The notes beneath the pieces were generated by a model. It saw only the letters and a list, made by a program, of their open reading frames with translations, was not told the origin of the DNA and did no database searches. A stretch of 64,000 nt of DNA from an uncultured bacterium (GTDB taxonomy: Bacteria; Acidobacteriota; Thermoanaerobaculia; Thermoanaerobaculales; Thermoanaerobaculaceae), in NCBI GenBank assembly GCA_937924755.1, contig CALEVZ010000054.1, forward strand, positions 1-64,000. The letters are read 5' to 3'. Shown here piece after piece: positions 25,421 through 34,710 of this stretch. How positions within the stretch are numbered: position 1 is the stretch's first letter; each line of letters begins with the position of its first letter. The position numbers and the translations under genes were made by a program.

Positions 25421-27883
25421 TCACCGCTGGGGGGGACCCCCCAGGGTGGCCAGCTGGCGCTTGAGCTCGGGATCGTTGGGAGCCAGCTCCACCGCCCGGG
25501 TGAGGGAGCGGCGGGCGGCAGCCACATCGCCCATGCTTGCCTGGGCGGCCGCCAGGTTTCGCCACCCCAGGACGTTGCCGGGTGCCAGCTGCACCGCCCG
25601 CTCGAGGCACTGGCGCGCCAGTGCCAGATCGCCCTGCTCCCCGGCCAGCACCCCTAGGTCGAGCCAGATGGGCGCGGCGTCGGGGAAGCGCTCGGCGGCC
25701 TGCGCCAGCAGTTGTCCCGCCCGCCGCGGTTGCCCCAGGGCGCGGTACTCCGCCGCCACCCGCGCCAGGGAGCCCGCCGGATCGCCAAGCCCCAGATCCA
25801 CGGCGCGCCACAACGCCCGGTCCGCCTCCTCCCAGTGGCCCTTGAGCCGCAGAACACGAGCCAGCGTATAGTGGGGCGGCGGGTAGTCGGGTTCGGCGGC
25901 GATGGCGGCGCGGAACGCCCGCTCGGCCCCCTCCAGGTCCCCCTGGTCGGCCAGGGTCAACCCCAGGTTGTGCTGCCGCCGGCTCTCCAGCCGTCCCAGA
26001 TTGGCGGTGGGTTCGGGGGTCGGCGCCGGGGATCGACCGTCCCCTGGACCGGAGCCTCCCTCCCCGCCCCCCGCCAGGTACCCCAGGGCGCGCAGCTTGG
26101 CCAGCTCCTCTTCTCGCTCCAGGGGAGAGAGGGCCATGGTGGAGCGCTCCTGCCGCGGCACCAGCAACTCGTACGCCACGCTGAAACCCGGTCCGCCGGC
26201 CCACGCCGGCGCCCGCCCGGGCAGCCCCTCCCCCGCCGGCAACCCCGCCAGCGCCAAAAGCATGGGCAGGACATCTAGGGGTTCAACCCGAGCTCGCGAG
26301 GGATCCGGCCGCAGGCCCGGCCCGGCCACGACGAGCACGGCGTCGGGGCGGTGCCAGAACACCGCGGTGGGAGTGTGCGCTCCGGACGGCACGTGGGGTC
26401 GATCCTCCCCCCAGGTGAAGCCATGGTCAGAGATGATCACCACGGTGTCCTGGGGGCCCAGTTGCGCCAGCACCCGGGCGAGGAAGCGATCCACGTGGGC
26501 GTGATAGCGGTCCACCACCCCACCCCAGCGGCGCGCCAGCGCCGGGTCCACCCCCGGCAGCGGCGGCGGGCGATAGGCCCCGAACAGGTGCCCCACCGTG
26601 TCGGTCCCCTCCAGGTAGGACATCACCAGGTTGGTGCCCCGCCCCAGCTCCGCCTCGGTCAGCCGCTCCACCGTCAGGGTGGCCGCCACCAGCCGCGCCA
26701 GCCCACCCACCGGGGAATCCCAGGCGGCAGGCCCAGCCGGCACCGCCGCCAGCTCCTCCGCCGTCACCGCGGCGAAGGGGGCCAGCATGGCGGGGGTGAT
26801 CTGACTCCCCCGCACAACCAGGGAGCGGGCCCGCGCCGCGGCCTCGGGGGGATCGGCGAGACCTGGACGATCTTCCTCGATCCCCAGGAGTTGCTCCGCC
26901 AGGCGGTCGGAGTACACGGTGCACCCCGCCGGGGCGTGGGCCGGAAAGGTGGCCCACCAGGCGATCACCGCCGCGGTGCGCCCGGCCGCTGCGGCCATCT
27001 CCCACAGCGCCGGCACCCTGCGGGAGAAACTGGTGACCGGGCGGGGCTGGCCCCCCTCGGGGTCGGGCTCCACGAAGTCCAGCACCCCGTGCACGTCGGC
27101 CGGCTGCCCGGTGGCGATGGTGGTCCAGATGATGGGCGAAAGCAGGGGCGGCCGCATGCGGACGGTGGCCTGCACCGAGCGCTGGAGGAGCCCTCCCAGG
27201 GCGGGCATGAGACCCCGTGCCACCAGCTCGTCCACCAGCTCCCAGTCGAGGCCATCCAGGCCCAGCACCACCAGGCGCCCACGCGCCGGTGCGCGTGACG
27301 CCAGGGCGGTGCGCGCCGCCGCCCGCACCAGCTCTGCGGTGGGCCGACCCTCCAGCTCCAGGCGAGCTACCCTCGCGTCACCAAAGGAAGAGCCCAGGTC
27401 GGCAGCTACGGTCCTTCCCCCCTCGGCAGCGCCGGCAAACACGCCTTGCCACTCCCGGCTCGCCTCGACGAGCCCCTGGGCCTCCACCTCCCCCCGTTGC
27501 AGCTGCGCCGCCAGCGTCGCGCCCAAGGCGGCGGCCAGCCCATCCCGGCGCACCGCCGCGGCGTCGAGGGGCAGACGCCCCTCACCCTCCAGGTACAGCC
27601 GAGCCCGCACCGGCAGCGACGCTCCGCCGGCCAGGGGAAGGGTGAGATCCCCCTCCAGGAGGGCCGCGCCCCCTGCTCTCGGCACCGTCAAACGCTGGTT
27701 CAGCAGGCGCGGCACCAACCCCCACCCGGCGGGCAGAAGCCGCACCGTGTCGCCGCGGCGGGAGACCGCCAGCGTCGCTCGCTCGCCGTCGGGCAGCTTC
27801 ACCGACGCCGCCAGCAGAGTCGCCCCGAGCACGACCAGCACCCCGCCGACGACCCGCCATGACACCCTCGAGGAACCACTCAT
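25421..27883 (-). CDS. membrane-anchored alkaline-phosphatase-superfamily phosphodiesterase with C-terminal TPRs (copy 2)
   Basis: This 820-residue paralogue of the 22666-25137 product is encoded convergently. It has an anchor (GGVLVVLGATLLAASV), a beta-rich domain (ATLAVSRRGDTVRLLP) and the AP core: VVLGLDGLDW, PIIWTTIATG, EGTDTVGHLFG, VIISDHGFTWG and SGAHTPTAVFWH. The repeated LAKLRALGYLAG leads into the TPRs. It differs mainly in the linker before the TPRs and in short indels, so both copies seem to be under purifying selection. Predicted to act on the outer face of the inner membrane. The substrate is unknown. Confidence 0.82.
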   Translation of the reverse strand: MSGSSRVSWRVVGGVLVVLGATLLAASVKLPDGERATLAVSRRGDTVRLLPAGWGLVPRLLNQRLTVPRAGGAALLEGDLTLPLAGGASLPVRARLYLEGEGRLPLDAAAVRRDGLAAALGATLAAQLQRGEVEAQGLVEASREWQGVFAGAAEGGRTVAADLGSSFGDARVARLELEGRPTAELVRAAARTALASRAPARGRLVVLGLDGLDWELVDELVARGLMPALGGLLQRSVQATVRMRPPLLSPIIWTTIATGQPADVHGVLDFVEPDPEGGQPRPVTSFSRRVPALWEMAAAAGRTAAVIAWWATFPAHAPAGCTVYSDRLAEQLLGIEEDRPGLADPPEAAARARSLVVRGSQITPAMLAPFAAVTAEELAAVPAGPAAWDSPVGGLARLVAATLTVERLTEAELGRGTNLVMSYLEGTDTVGHLFGAYRPPPLPGVDPALARRWGGVVDRYHAHVDRFLARVLAQLGPQDTVVIISDHGFTWGEDRPHVPSGAHTPTAVFWHRPDAVLVVAGPGLRPDPSRARVEPLDVLPMLLALAGLPAGEGLPGRAPAWAGGPGFSVAYELLVPRQERSTMALSPLEREEELAKLRALGYLAGGGEGGSGPGDGRSPAPTPEPTANLGRLESRRQHNLGLTLADQGDLEGAERAFRAAIAAEPDYPPPHYTLARVLRLKGHWEEADRALWRAVDLGLGDPAGSLARVAAEYRALGQPRRAGQLLAQAAERFPDAAPIWLDLGVLAGEQGDLALARQCLERAVQLAPGNVLGWRNLAAAQASMGDVAAARRSLTRAVELAPNDPELKRQLATLGGPPQR

Positions 27884-27944
27884 GGCGGGATTCTAGCGCC
27901 CCTGCCACCGGCGATTGGCGAAAACAGGGGCTGGCGGTGCGGGA

Positions 27945-29345
27945 TCAGGCTGCACGAGCGGGCAGGCGAAGGGTAACCTCGAGTCCACCGCCGGGGTAGT
28001 TGGCGGCGGCGATGCTGCCGCCGTGCAGGCGCACCGCCTGGGCGGCGATGGCCAGGCCCAGTCCGGCGCCGCCGCCGCGCCGTTCCCGCGCCGACTCGAC
28101 CCGCAGGAACGGTTCGAAGATGGCCCCCAGCATGGGTTCCGGCACCCCCTCGCCGGCGTCCCGCACCCGCACCACCACCTCCCCATCCTCTGCCGTCAGC
28201 CGCACATCCACCCGGGTGCCGGAGGGCGTGAAGGCGATGGCATTGCGCACCACGTTGTCAACCGCGCGCCGCAGTAGCTCGGCATCGCCCATCACCACCT
28301 CCGGGGCGCCCTCCACCGCCACCTGGACACCCCGGGAGGCGGCTTCAAAGGCCGCGTCCTCGGCCACCTGGCGCAACAGCTGGTCCATCGCCACTGGCTC
28401 CCGAGACGGTGGGGCCTCGGTGGCCTCCAGGCGGGAGAGGGTGAGCAGCTGGGCGATCAGCTCCTCCAGGCGGGCCGCCTCCCGCTCGATGCGCTCCAGC
28501 GCCTCCGCCACCGGGGCACCTCCTTTTTTCCGTGCCAGCTCCAGCGCCACCGCCAGACGAGCCAGGGGCGAGCGCAGCTCGTGGGAGACATCGCGCACCA
28601 ACCTCCGATGGGCGGCAACGAGGGCTTCGAGACGCCCCGCCATGGCGTCGAACTCCCGCGCCAGCTCTCCCACCTCATCCCGCCGCCGGGTCAGCGAGGG
28701 GCTGGCGCGCGCCGTGAGGTCCCCACCCGCCAACCGCCGCACCACCCCGCGCAGCGCCCCCAGGGGCGCCGCCAGCCCGTGGGCTAGCCACAGGCATAGG
28801 GCCCCCACCAGCAGAGCCATCAGCCCCAGCCGCCACCACAGCGCCCCCGGCTCCAGGAGGTCCACCGGCCGGGGAGGCATACGCGCCGCCACCACCAGGA
28901 TGAGCCGACCGCCGTCCGGGGCGCTCACCGGCTGCCCTGCCATGACCAGCACACCGTCACGCCCGGACACCTGCTCACCGGCGGAGGCCACGCGGCGGGC
29001 AAAGACCACCACCTCCCGGGGCGCCTCCGGGCCGGCCACCTGTTGACCGTCGGGGGAAAGGAGAAATCTGGACACAAACGGCCATGTGCGTCCCCCACTT
29101 GCCGCCGGCCCGCCCCACCCCCCCTCGCCCCGCCTTCCCTCCCCCCGACGCGGCCAACCGCGTCGCTGCAGGTGTTCAACTCCGGCCGCCAGTCGTTCCT
29201 GCAGCACCTGCTCGGCCCCCCTCTGCCAACGGTCTAGCCCCGGGTGGGAGCGGGTAAAGTACGGCGAGGACACCACTAGGACCACAGCCACCACCGCCAT
29301 GGCCGCCCAGAAGGCGAGGAAGATACGGAGAAACAACCTCCTCAC
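27945..29345 (-). CDS. CpxA-like sensor histidine kinase
   Basis: This 466-residue kinase has TM1 (LFLRIFLAFWAAMAVVAVVL), a ~130-residue periplasmic sensor rich in Gly and Arg, TM2 (LGLMALLVGALCLWLAHGL) and HAMP. The HisKA H-box is VRDVSHELRSPLARL. The ATPase has N-box DNVVRNAIAFT, G1 VRDAGEGVP and G2 GGGAGLGLAIA. The GTG at 29345 overlaps the regulator stop, so the pair is co-translated. Divergent genes downstream of the shared promoter region encode a Spy/CpxP-like protein and a MacAB-type exporter, typical targets of Cpx-like envelope-stress systems. Confidence 0.92.
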   Translation of the reverse strand: MRRLFLRIFLAFWAAMAVVAVVLVVSSPYFTRSHPGLDRWQRGAEQVLQERLAAGVEHLQRRGWPRRGEGRRGEGGWGGPAASGGRTWPFVSRFLLSPDGQQVAGPEAPREVVVFARRVASAGEQVSGRDGVLVMAGQPVSAPDGGRLILVVAARMPPRPVDLLEPGALWWRLGLMALLVGALCLWLAHGLAAPLGALRGVVRRLAGGDLTARASPSLTRRRDEVGELAREFDAMAGRLEALVAAHRRLVRDVSHELRSPLARLAVALELARKKGGAPVAEALERIEREAARLEELIAQLLTLSRLEATEAPPSREPVAMDQLLRQVAEDAAFEAASRGVQVAVEGAPEVVMGDAELLRRAVDNVVRNAIAFTPSGTRVDVRLTAEDGEVVVRVRDAGEGVPEPMLGAIFEPFLRVESARERRGGGAGLGLAIAAQAVRLHGGSIAAANYPGGGLEVTLRLPARAA

Positions 29346-30034
29346 TTCACCCCCCCGGGCCGGATGGCCTGATACCCCACGCCCCGTATTGTGGCGATGC
29401 GCTCGCGACCGTCGGGAAGCGGCCCCAGCTTCTTGCGCAGATTGGAGATGTGCACGTCGAGGCTGCGATCGAAGGCGGTCGGACGCCGGCCGAGCACCTG
29501 GCGAAACAGCGTCTCCCGCCGCACTACTGTGCCGGCCTGGCGCAACAGCGCCTCCAGCAGTGCGAACTCGGTGCCGGTGAGATCCACGGGAACCCCACCC
29601 CGCAGGGCCACCCGCGCACCGGGGTCGAGCACCAGATCCCCCACTTCGAGCCGGCCCTCGCCATCGTTCCCCTTGCCGCGGCGCAGGACGGCCCGGATGC
29701 GCGCCGCCAGCTCGCGGGGGTTGAACGGCTTGGCCAGGTAGTCGTCGGCCCCCAGCTCCAGTCCGATGATGCGGTCCACCGGCTCGCCGCGGGCGCTGAG
29801 CATGAGGACCGGCACGGCCGAGGTTTCGCGCAGACGGCGCAGCACCTCGAACCCCGCCAGGCGCGGCAGCATGACGTCCAGGACCACCAGATCCGGCGCC
29901 CACTCCCGCGCCAGCCTGAGGCCCTCCTCGCCATCGCCGGCCTTACCCACCTCGAACCCCTCGCCGCCCAAGAACTCCTCCAGCAGGGTCAGCAGCTCGG
30001 CGTCGTCATCGATCAGCAACACCCTGGTCACCAT
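29342..30034 (-). CDS. OmpR/CpxR-family response regulator
   Basis: This 230-residue protein has a receiver domain with the acidic pair IDDD (residues 8-11), phospho-acceptor Asp in VVLDVMLP, Ser in LMLSARG and Lys in AKPFNPREL. The C-terminal winged helix has LTGTEFALLEALL and FDRSLDVHISNLRKKLG, then IRGVGY. ATG 30034 gives the standard length, and upstream in-frame codons are not needed. It lies 161 bp from the divergent Spy-like gene and overlaps the kinase gene. It probably binds the tandem half-sites at 30073-30094. Confidence 0.94.
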   Translation of the reverse strand: MVTRVLLIDDDAELLTLLEEFLGGEGFEVGKAGDGEEGLRLAREWAPDLVVLDVMLPRLAGFEVLRRLRETSAVPVLMLSARGEPVDRIIGLELGADDYLAKPFNPRELAARIRAVLRRGKGNDGEGRLEVGDLVLDPGARVALRGGVPVDLTGTEFALLEALLRQAGTVVRRETLFRQVLGRRPTAFDRSLDVHISNLRKKLGPLPDGRERIATIRGVGYQAIRPGGVK

Positions 30035-30072
30035 CCGGAACTCTAGCAGCCCAGCGGAGAACTGGGCCGCGC

Positions 30073-30094
30073 TTAACATTTCCTTACACAACCC
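30073..30094. promoter_or_regulatory. tandem 11-bp half-sites, candidate response-regulator box
   Basis: TTAACA (30073-30078) and TTACAC (30084-30089) begin exactly 11 bp apart, one helical turn, in the gap between the regulator gene and the Spy-like gene. On the other strand this reads TGTAAG-GAAA-TGTTAA, close in style to CpxR boxes (GTAAA-N5-GTAAA). Confidence 0.45.
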
Positions 30095-30195
30095 GCACGT
30101 TACCTTGCACGTTCTGCGACAACACTTGACGTCACCGTTCGTCATGGAGGGATGAGCGGCGAAGAAAACCACGTTCGCCGCCGGGAGGGACGACG

Positions 30196-30714
30196 ATGAC
30201 GAAACGACACCTTATCTTTCTGGCCGTGGCGGCCATGCTGGTGGCGGGCGGCACCCACGCCGTCGCCGGAGCCGGCAAGGAACGCGCCGGGGTGGGCGCA
30301 GGGAGGGAGTGCCCCGGCGTGGGTCCGGGCCCGGCGGGCGGTTTCGGACTTCTGGGCCAGGCGCTGCGCCACCTCGATCTGTCTCAGCAGCAGCGGGATG
30401 CCATCCGCGCCATCCTCGAGGCGGAGCAGCCCAAGATCCTCGAGCTGCGGCAGCAGCTGTGGGACAACCGCGACAGGTTCCGCGCCGAAAACCCGCCCAC
30501 CCAGTTCAACGAGGCGGCGGTGCGCGCCCACGCCGAGGCCCAGGCCAAGATTCGCACCGAGCTGGCGGTGGTGATGGCTCGCACCCGCGCCCAGGCGCTG
30601 GCGGTACTCACGCCGGAGCAGCAGGCGAAACTGGGGGAGCTGCGGTCGCGCCGGGCACAGCGCTGGGGCGGCAGGGGGTGTGGCAAAGGAATGGGCGGCG
30701 GCTGGGGTCTGTAG
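30196..30714 (+). CDS. Spy/CpxP-like periplasmic protein
   Basis: This 172-residue protein has a signal peptide (LIFLAVAAMLVAGG, then THAVAG) and a Gly-rich linker. The helical body carries the two LTxxQ-type repeats of the family (LDLSQQQRDAIRAIL and LTPEQQAKLGELR). It ends in a Gly/Cys/Met-rich tail (GRGCGKGMGGGW) that could bind metal. Family members chaperone periplasmic proteins or damp the Cpx sensor. SD GGGAGGG stands before the ATG at 30196. The divergent CpxRA-like pair next door supports that role. Confidence 0.85.
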   Translation: MTKRHLIFLAVAAMLVAGGTHAVAGAGKERAGVGAGRECPGVGPGPAGGFGLLGQALRHLDLSQQQRDAIRAILEAEQPKILELRQQLWDNRDRFRAENPPTQFNEAAVRAHAEAQAKIRTELAVVMARTRAQALAVLTPEQQAKLGELRSRRAQRWGGRGCGKGMGGGWGL

Positions 30715-30799
30715 ATCATTTGGGAGGTCGCGAACCCGGCGGCGCCGCCAGCCCGGCGCCGCCGCTTGCCGTGCCCGACCCACAGGCCTAGGAGCAGGC

Positions 30800-32116
30800 A
30801 TGAAGAGAGCCAAGATTATTGTTATCGCAGCAGTGGTCGTTGCGGCGGGTGCCACGGCCTCCTTCCTCGCCACCCGCGGCAGCGCGGAAGCCCCCTCCTA
30901 CCGCTTCGTGCCTGTAGAGCGAGGCACCATCGATCAGGTGGTATCGGCCACCGGTACCCTGTCCGCGGTCACCACCGTGCAGGTGGGCACCCAGGTGTCG
31001 GGGCTGATCGCCGAGCTGTACGCCGACTTCAACGACCGCGTGGAGAAGGGGCAGGTGATCGCCCGCCTCGACACCACCCTGCTGGAGTCCAATCTGCGGG
31101 ACGTGCAGGCGGCGCTGGAGCGCAGCCAGGCGGAGTTGCGCCAGACGGAGCGCGACCTGGAGCGTCTCTCCTCCCTGTACGAGCAGGGCGTTGCGCCGGT
31201 GGCTGACTACCACCGCGCCCAGTACCTCCACGACGTCGCCCGCGCCCAGGTGAAGTCCGCCGAGGCCTCCCTGGCCCGCGCCCGGCAGAATCTGGCCTAC
31301 GCCACCATCGTGGCTCCGGTGTCGGGGATCGTGGTGGAGCGGGCGGTGGACGTCGGGCAAACGGTGGCGGCGAGCCTGCAGGCTCCGCGCCTGTTCACCA
31401 TCGCCAACGACCTCTCCGAGATGCAGATCCTCGCCGCGGTGGACGAGAGCGATATCGGCGCCATCAAGGAGGGGCAGACCGCGCGCTTCACCGTCAAGGC
31501 CTACCCGGAGCGTTCCTTCTCTGGCACCGTCAAGCAGGTGCGCCTGCAGTCCACGGTGGAGCAGAACATCGTCAACTACACCGTGGTGGTGGCGGTGGCC
31601 AACCCCGACGGGGTGTTGCTGCCCGGCATGACCGCGACTTTGGAGTTCGTCGTGGCCCACGCCGAGGACGTGCTGAAAGTGCCCAACGCCGCCCTGCGCT
31701 TCCGCCCCCCCGACGACCTCTTGGCCGAGGCGCGGGAGCGCTTCCAGAAGGAGATGGAAGCCCGGCGCGCCGCCCGCGAGGGCAATGGCGCTGACGGCGG
31801 CGGACGTGGGGAAGGCGGCGAGCGGGGCGGTTTCCCCGGCCGGTTTGCCGCCGGCGGCAACGGTGGCCGTCCGGGCGGCGGCGGGGCGGGGGGCCGGTCG
31901 CAGCCGTCCATGCTGTTCTACCTCAAGGACGGCAAGCTGGCGATGATGCCGGTGCGCCCGGGCATCAGCGACGGCCAGTTCACCGAGGTGCGCGGACCCT
32001 TTCTGACCGATGGGATGCAGGTGATCGCCGGCATGACGCGCGCGGTCCAGCCGCGCTCCACCAACCCATTCCAGCCAAACCAGCCCAGCGGACCGCGTTT
32101 CCCCGGCGGGTTCTGA
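30800..32116 (+). CDS. macA: MacA-type periplasmic adaptor of an ABC exporter
   Basis: This 438-residue inner-membrane-anchored adaptor has an N-terminal helix (KIIVIAAVVVAAGATASFL) and a biotinyl-lipoyl half (VGTQVSGLIAELYADFNDRV). A coiled-coil hairpin spans ~100-190, followed by the second lipoyl half (ATIVAPVSGIVVERAVDVG) and beta-barrel parts. An unusual ~45-residue Gly/Arg-rich insertion (about 325-370) interrupts the membrane-proximal region. SD AGGAGCAGG fixes the start at 30800. The ABC genes follow after 8 bases. Expected to link MacB to a TolC-like channel, which is not in the window. Confidence 0.9.
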   Translation: MKRAKIIVIAAVVVAAGATASFLATRGSAEAPSYRFVPVERGTIDQVVSATGTLSAVTTVQVGTQVSGLIAELYADFNDRVEKGQVIARLDTTLLESNLRDVQAALERSQAELRQTERDLERLSSLYEQGVAPVADYHRAQYLHDVARAQVKSAEASLARARQNLAYATIVAPVSGIVVERAVDVGQTVAASLQAPRLFTIANDLSEMQILAAVDESDIGAIKEGQTARFTVKAYPERSFSGTVKQVRLQSTVEQNIVNYTVVVAVANPDGVLLPGMTATLEFVVAHAEDVLKVPNAALRFRPPDDLLAEARERFQKEMEARRAAREGNGADGGGRGEGGERGGFPGRFAAGGNGGRPGGGGAGGRSQPSMLFYLKDGKLAMMPVRPGISDGQFTEVRGPFLTDGMQVIAGMTRAVQPRSTNPFQPNQPSGPRFPGGF

Positions 32117-32124
32117 CCGGCGCC

Positions 32125-32877
32125 ATGAACACAACGCCAGTCATCCGCACCCGCGCCCTGACCAAGACCTACCTGATGGGGTCCACCCAGGTGCACGCCC
32201 TGCGCGGCATCGACCTCACCGTCTCGCCGGGGGAGTTCGTCGCCATCATGGGGGCGTCGGGTTCGGGCAAGTCCACCTTCATGAACATCCTGGGGTGCCT
32301 CGATCAGCCCACCAGCGGCAGTTACGAGCTGGACGGCGAGTCCACCGCGGGGCTGGACCGTGACGCCCTGGCGGATATCCGCAACCGCAAGCTCGGTTTC
32401 GTCTTCCAGGGTTTCAACCTGCTCGCCCGCACCTCCGCTCTGGACAACGTGGAGCTGCCGCTGCTGTACGCCCGCTCCGGCCGCCGGCGGGCAGCCAGGG
32501 AGCTGGCTCTGGCCGCCCTCGCCCGGGTGGGTCTGGCCGACCGCGCCCACCACCACCCCAACGAGCTGTCCGGCGGGCAACAGCAGCGCGTCGCCATCGC
32601 CCGGGCGCTGGTCACCGAGCCCACGCTGCTGCTGGCCGACGAGCCCACCGGCAACCTGGACAGCCGCACCGGCATGGAGGTGCTGGCCCTCTTTCAGGAG
32701 CTCAACCGGCAGGGGATCACCATCGTCCTGGTCACCCACGAGCACGACATTGCCCGCTATACCCGGCGGGTGGTGGAGCTGCGCGATGGCCGCATCATTG
32801 GCGACGATCCAGTCTCCCAGCCGGGGGACGCCGCCGCCGATCTCGCCTCCCCGGCCTTTCTCCCCCAGGCGGTGTGA
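32125..32877 (+). CDS. MacB/LolD-type ABC transporter ATPase
   Basis: This 250-residue ATPase has Walker [11 protein letters not shown]-loop VFQGFNLL, signature [15 protein letters not shown], Walker [13 protein letters not shown] and H-loop VTHEHD. It belongs to the type VII (MacB/LolD/FtsE) group. In this operon the ATPase and permease are separate genes, unlike E. coli MacB, where they are fused. The permease gene starts four bases after the stop. Confidence 0.95.
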   Translation: MNTTPVIRTRALTKTYLMGSTQVHALRGIDLTVSPGEFVAIMGASGSGKSTFMNILGCLDQPTSGSYELDGESTAGLDRDALADIRNRKLGFVFQGFNLLARTSALDNVELPLLYARSGRRRAARELALAALARVGLADRAHHHPNELSGGQQQRVAIARALVTEPTLLLADEPTGNLDSRTGMEVLALFQELNRQGITIVLVTHEHDIARYTRRVVELRDGRIIGDDPVSQPGDAAADLASPAFLPQAV

Positions 32878-32881
32878 GGCC

Positions 32882-34099
32882 ATGCGCACCCTCGTCCTCG
32901 TCAAGGTGGCCCTGCAGAGCATTCGCAAGAACACCCTGCGCACCGCCCTCACCATGCTGGGGATCATCATCGGAGTCGGGGCGGTCATCGTCATGGTGGC
33001 GGTGGGGCTGGGCGCCAAGCAGCGCATCAACGAAAAGATCCAGAACCTGGGGACGAACATGATCGTGCTCACCCCCGGCGCCACCGCCCCGGGGGGGGTG
33101 AGCCAGGGAGCTGGTTCCTTCAACCGCCTCACCGTCGCCGACGCCGAGGTGCTGCGACGCGAGGCCACCCTGCTGACCGCCGTCTCCCCGGTGATCTTCG
33201 CCGGCGCCAACATTCAGGGGGGCACGGGCAACTGGCGCACCGCCGTCAACGGCGTCTCCCTGGACTTCCCCGTCATTCGCGACTGGCGAGTCGCGTCGGG
33301 GGCTTTTTTCGACGCCGGCGATCTGCGGGCGGCGCGCAAGGTGGCGGTGCTGGGGGCCACGGTGGCGCGTTCGCTCTTCGGCGACCAGGACCCGGTGGGG
33401 CAAGAGGTGCAGATCCGCAACGTCCCCTTCCGGATCATCGGCGTGCTGGCGGAAAAGGGGCAGACCGCCACCGGCGCCGACCAGGACGACGTGGTGCTCG
33501 CCCCCTACACCACCGTGCAGACCCGCCTGGCGGGGCGCCAATTCATCCCGCAGATCCTCGCCGCCACCGCCAGTCCCGCCGACATCCCCGCCGCCATGGA
33601 GGAAATCCGCGCCATCATGCGCCAGCAGCACCGCCTCGCCTCCTGGGAGGACGACGACTTCACGGTGCGCAACCAGGCCGACCTGGCGGCGGCGGCCGAG
33701 GGCACCACCGAGGTGATGACCATGCTGCTCGCCGCCATTGCGTCCATTTCGCTGCTGGTGGGTGGCATCGGCATCATGAACATCATGCTGGTGTCGGTCA
33801 CCGAACGCACCCGTGAGATCGGCATCCGCCTGGCGGTGGGGGCCCACGGTTCGGACATCATGGTGCAATTTCTGGTGGAAAGCACGGTCATGGCCGCACT
33901 GGGGGGGCTGGTGGGGGTGGGGGTGGGGTATGCGGGGGCCGCCCTCCTGGGCCACGCCACCGGGTGGGACACCGTGGTCTCCCCGCCCACCGTGGCCCTG
34001 GCCCTGGCCTTTTCCGCCGGGGTGGGGATCTTTTTCGGCTTTTATCCGGCGCGTAAGGCGGCCAACCTTAACCCCATCGAAGCCCTGCGGTACGAGTGA
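32882..34099 (+). CDS. macB: MacB-type ABC transporter permease
   Basis: This 405-residue permease has TM1 (TALTMLGIIIGVGAVIVMV), a ~210-residue periplasmic MacB core and three C-terminal helices (MLLAAIASISLLVGGIGIMN, then VTERTREIGIRLAVGA, LGGLVGVGVGYAG and GIFFGFYPARKAANLNPIEAL). The ERTREIG coupling helix and the PARKAA...PIEALR end are diagnostic of FtsX/MacB permeases. With the adaptor and ATPase it forms a mechanotransmission exporter for lipids, toxins or peptides. Confidence 0.94.
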   Translation: MRTLVLVKVALQSIRKNTLRTALTMLGIIIGVGAVIVMVAVGLGAKQRINEKIQNLGTNMIVLTPGATAPGGVSQGAGSFNRLTVADAEVLRREATLLTAVSPVIFAGANIQGGTGNWRTAVNGVSLDFPVIRDWRVASGAFFDAGDLRAARKVAVLGATVARSLFGDQDPVGQEVQIRNVPFRIIGVLAEKGQTATGADQDDVVLAPYTTVQTRLAGRQFIPQILAATASPADIPAAMEEIRAIMRQQHRLASWEDDDFTVRNQADLAAAAEGTTEVMTMLLAAIASISLLVGGIGIMNIMLVSVTERTREIGIRLAVGAHGSDIMVQFLVESTVMAALGGLVGVGVGYAGAALLGHATGWDTVVSPPTVALALAFSAGVGIFFGFYPARKAANLNPIEALRYE

Positions 34100-34137
34100 G
34101 ACTTCCGCCTGGCCGCGGCCTGCGCTAGCCTTGGGGC

Positions 34138-34710
34138 ATGAGCTTTGATCGTGAGGCAGCGTGGCGGCTGCTCTGCCAGTGGACCGAGAATGAAAACCTG
34201 CGCAAACACGCGCTGGCCGTGGAGGCGGCCATGCGCGCCCACGCTCGCCGTCTCGGGGAAGACGAGGAAGCGTGGGGAATCGTCGGCCTCCTCCACGACT
34301 TCGACTACGAGCGCAACCCCACCCAGGAGACGCACGTGTGGGTGGGGGCGCGGGTCCTGCGAGAACAGGGGTGGCCCGAGGCATGGGTGCGGGCCATCGA
34401 GGGACACGCCGACTACACCGGCGTGCCGCGGGATAGCGAGCTGGCGCGCTGCCTGTTCGCCGTGGACGAGCTGACTGGATTCTTGACCGCCTGCGCCCTG
34501 GTGCGCCCCGATCGGGCGATTGCCGGGGTGGAGGTGCGCTCGGTCATGAAGAGAATGAAGGAAAAGGCGTTTGCCCGCTCGGTCAACCGCGATGACATTT
34601 GCCGCGGCGCCGAGGAAATCGGTATGCCCCTGGAGGAGCACATCGCCTTCGTGCGCGACGCCATGGCGGCTGTCGCCCCTACCCTGGGACTGGCCGGTGC
34701 GGGTGGCTAG
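34138..34710 (+). CDS. HD-domain phosphohydrolase
   Basis: This 190-residue cytoplasmic protein has the HD metal site: His in LRKHALAVEAA, the HD pair in GIVGLLHDFDYE, and later His in AIEGHADYTG with an Asp in AVDELTGFL. It is the small stand-alone HDIG type often annotated only as hydrolase. The substrate is unknown (nucleotides in relatives). It lies 38 bases after the permease gene and overlaps the next gene by 14 bases. Confidence 0.85.
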   Translation: MSFDREAAWRLLCQWTENENLRKHALAVEAAMRAHARRLGEDEEAWGIVGLLHDFDYERNPTQETHVWVGARVLREQGWPEAWVRAIEGHADYTGVPRDSELARCLFAVDELTGFLTACALVRPDRAIAGVEVRSVMKRMKEKAFARSVNRDDICRGAEEIGMPLEEHIAFVRDAMAAVAPTLGLAGAGG

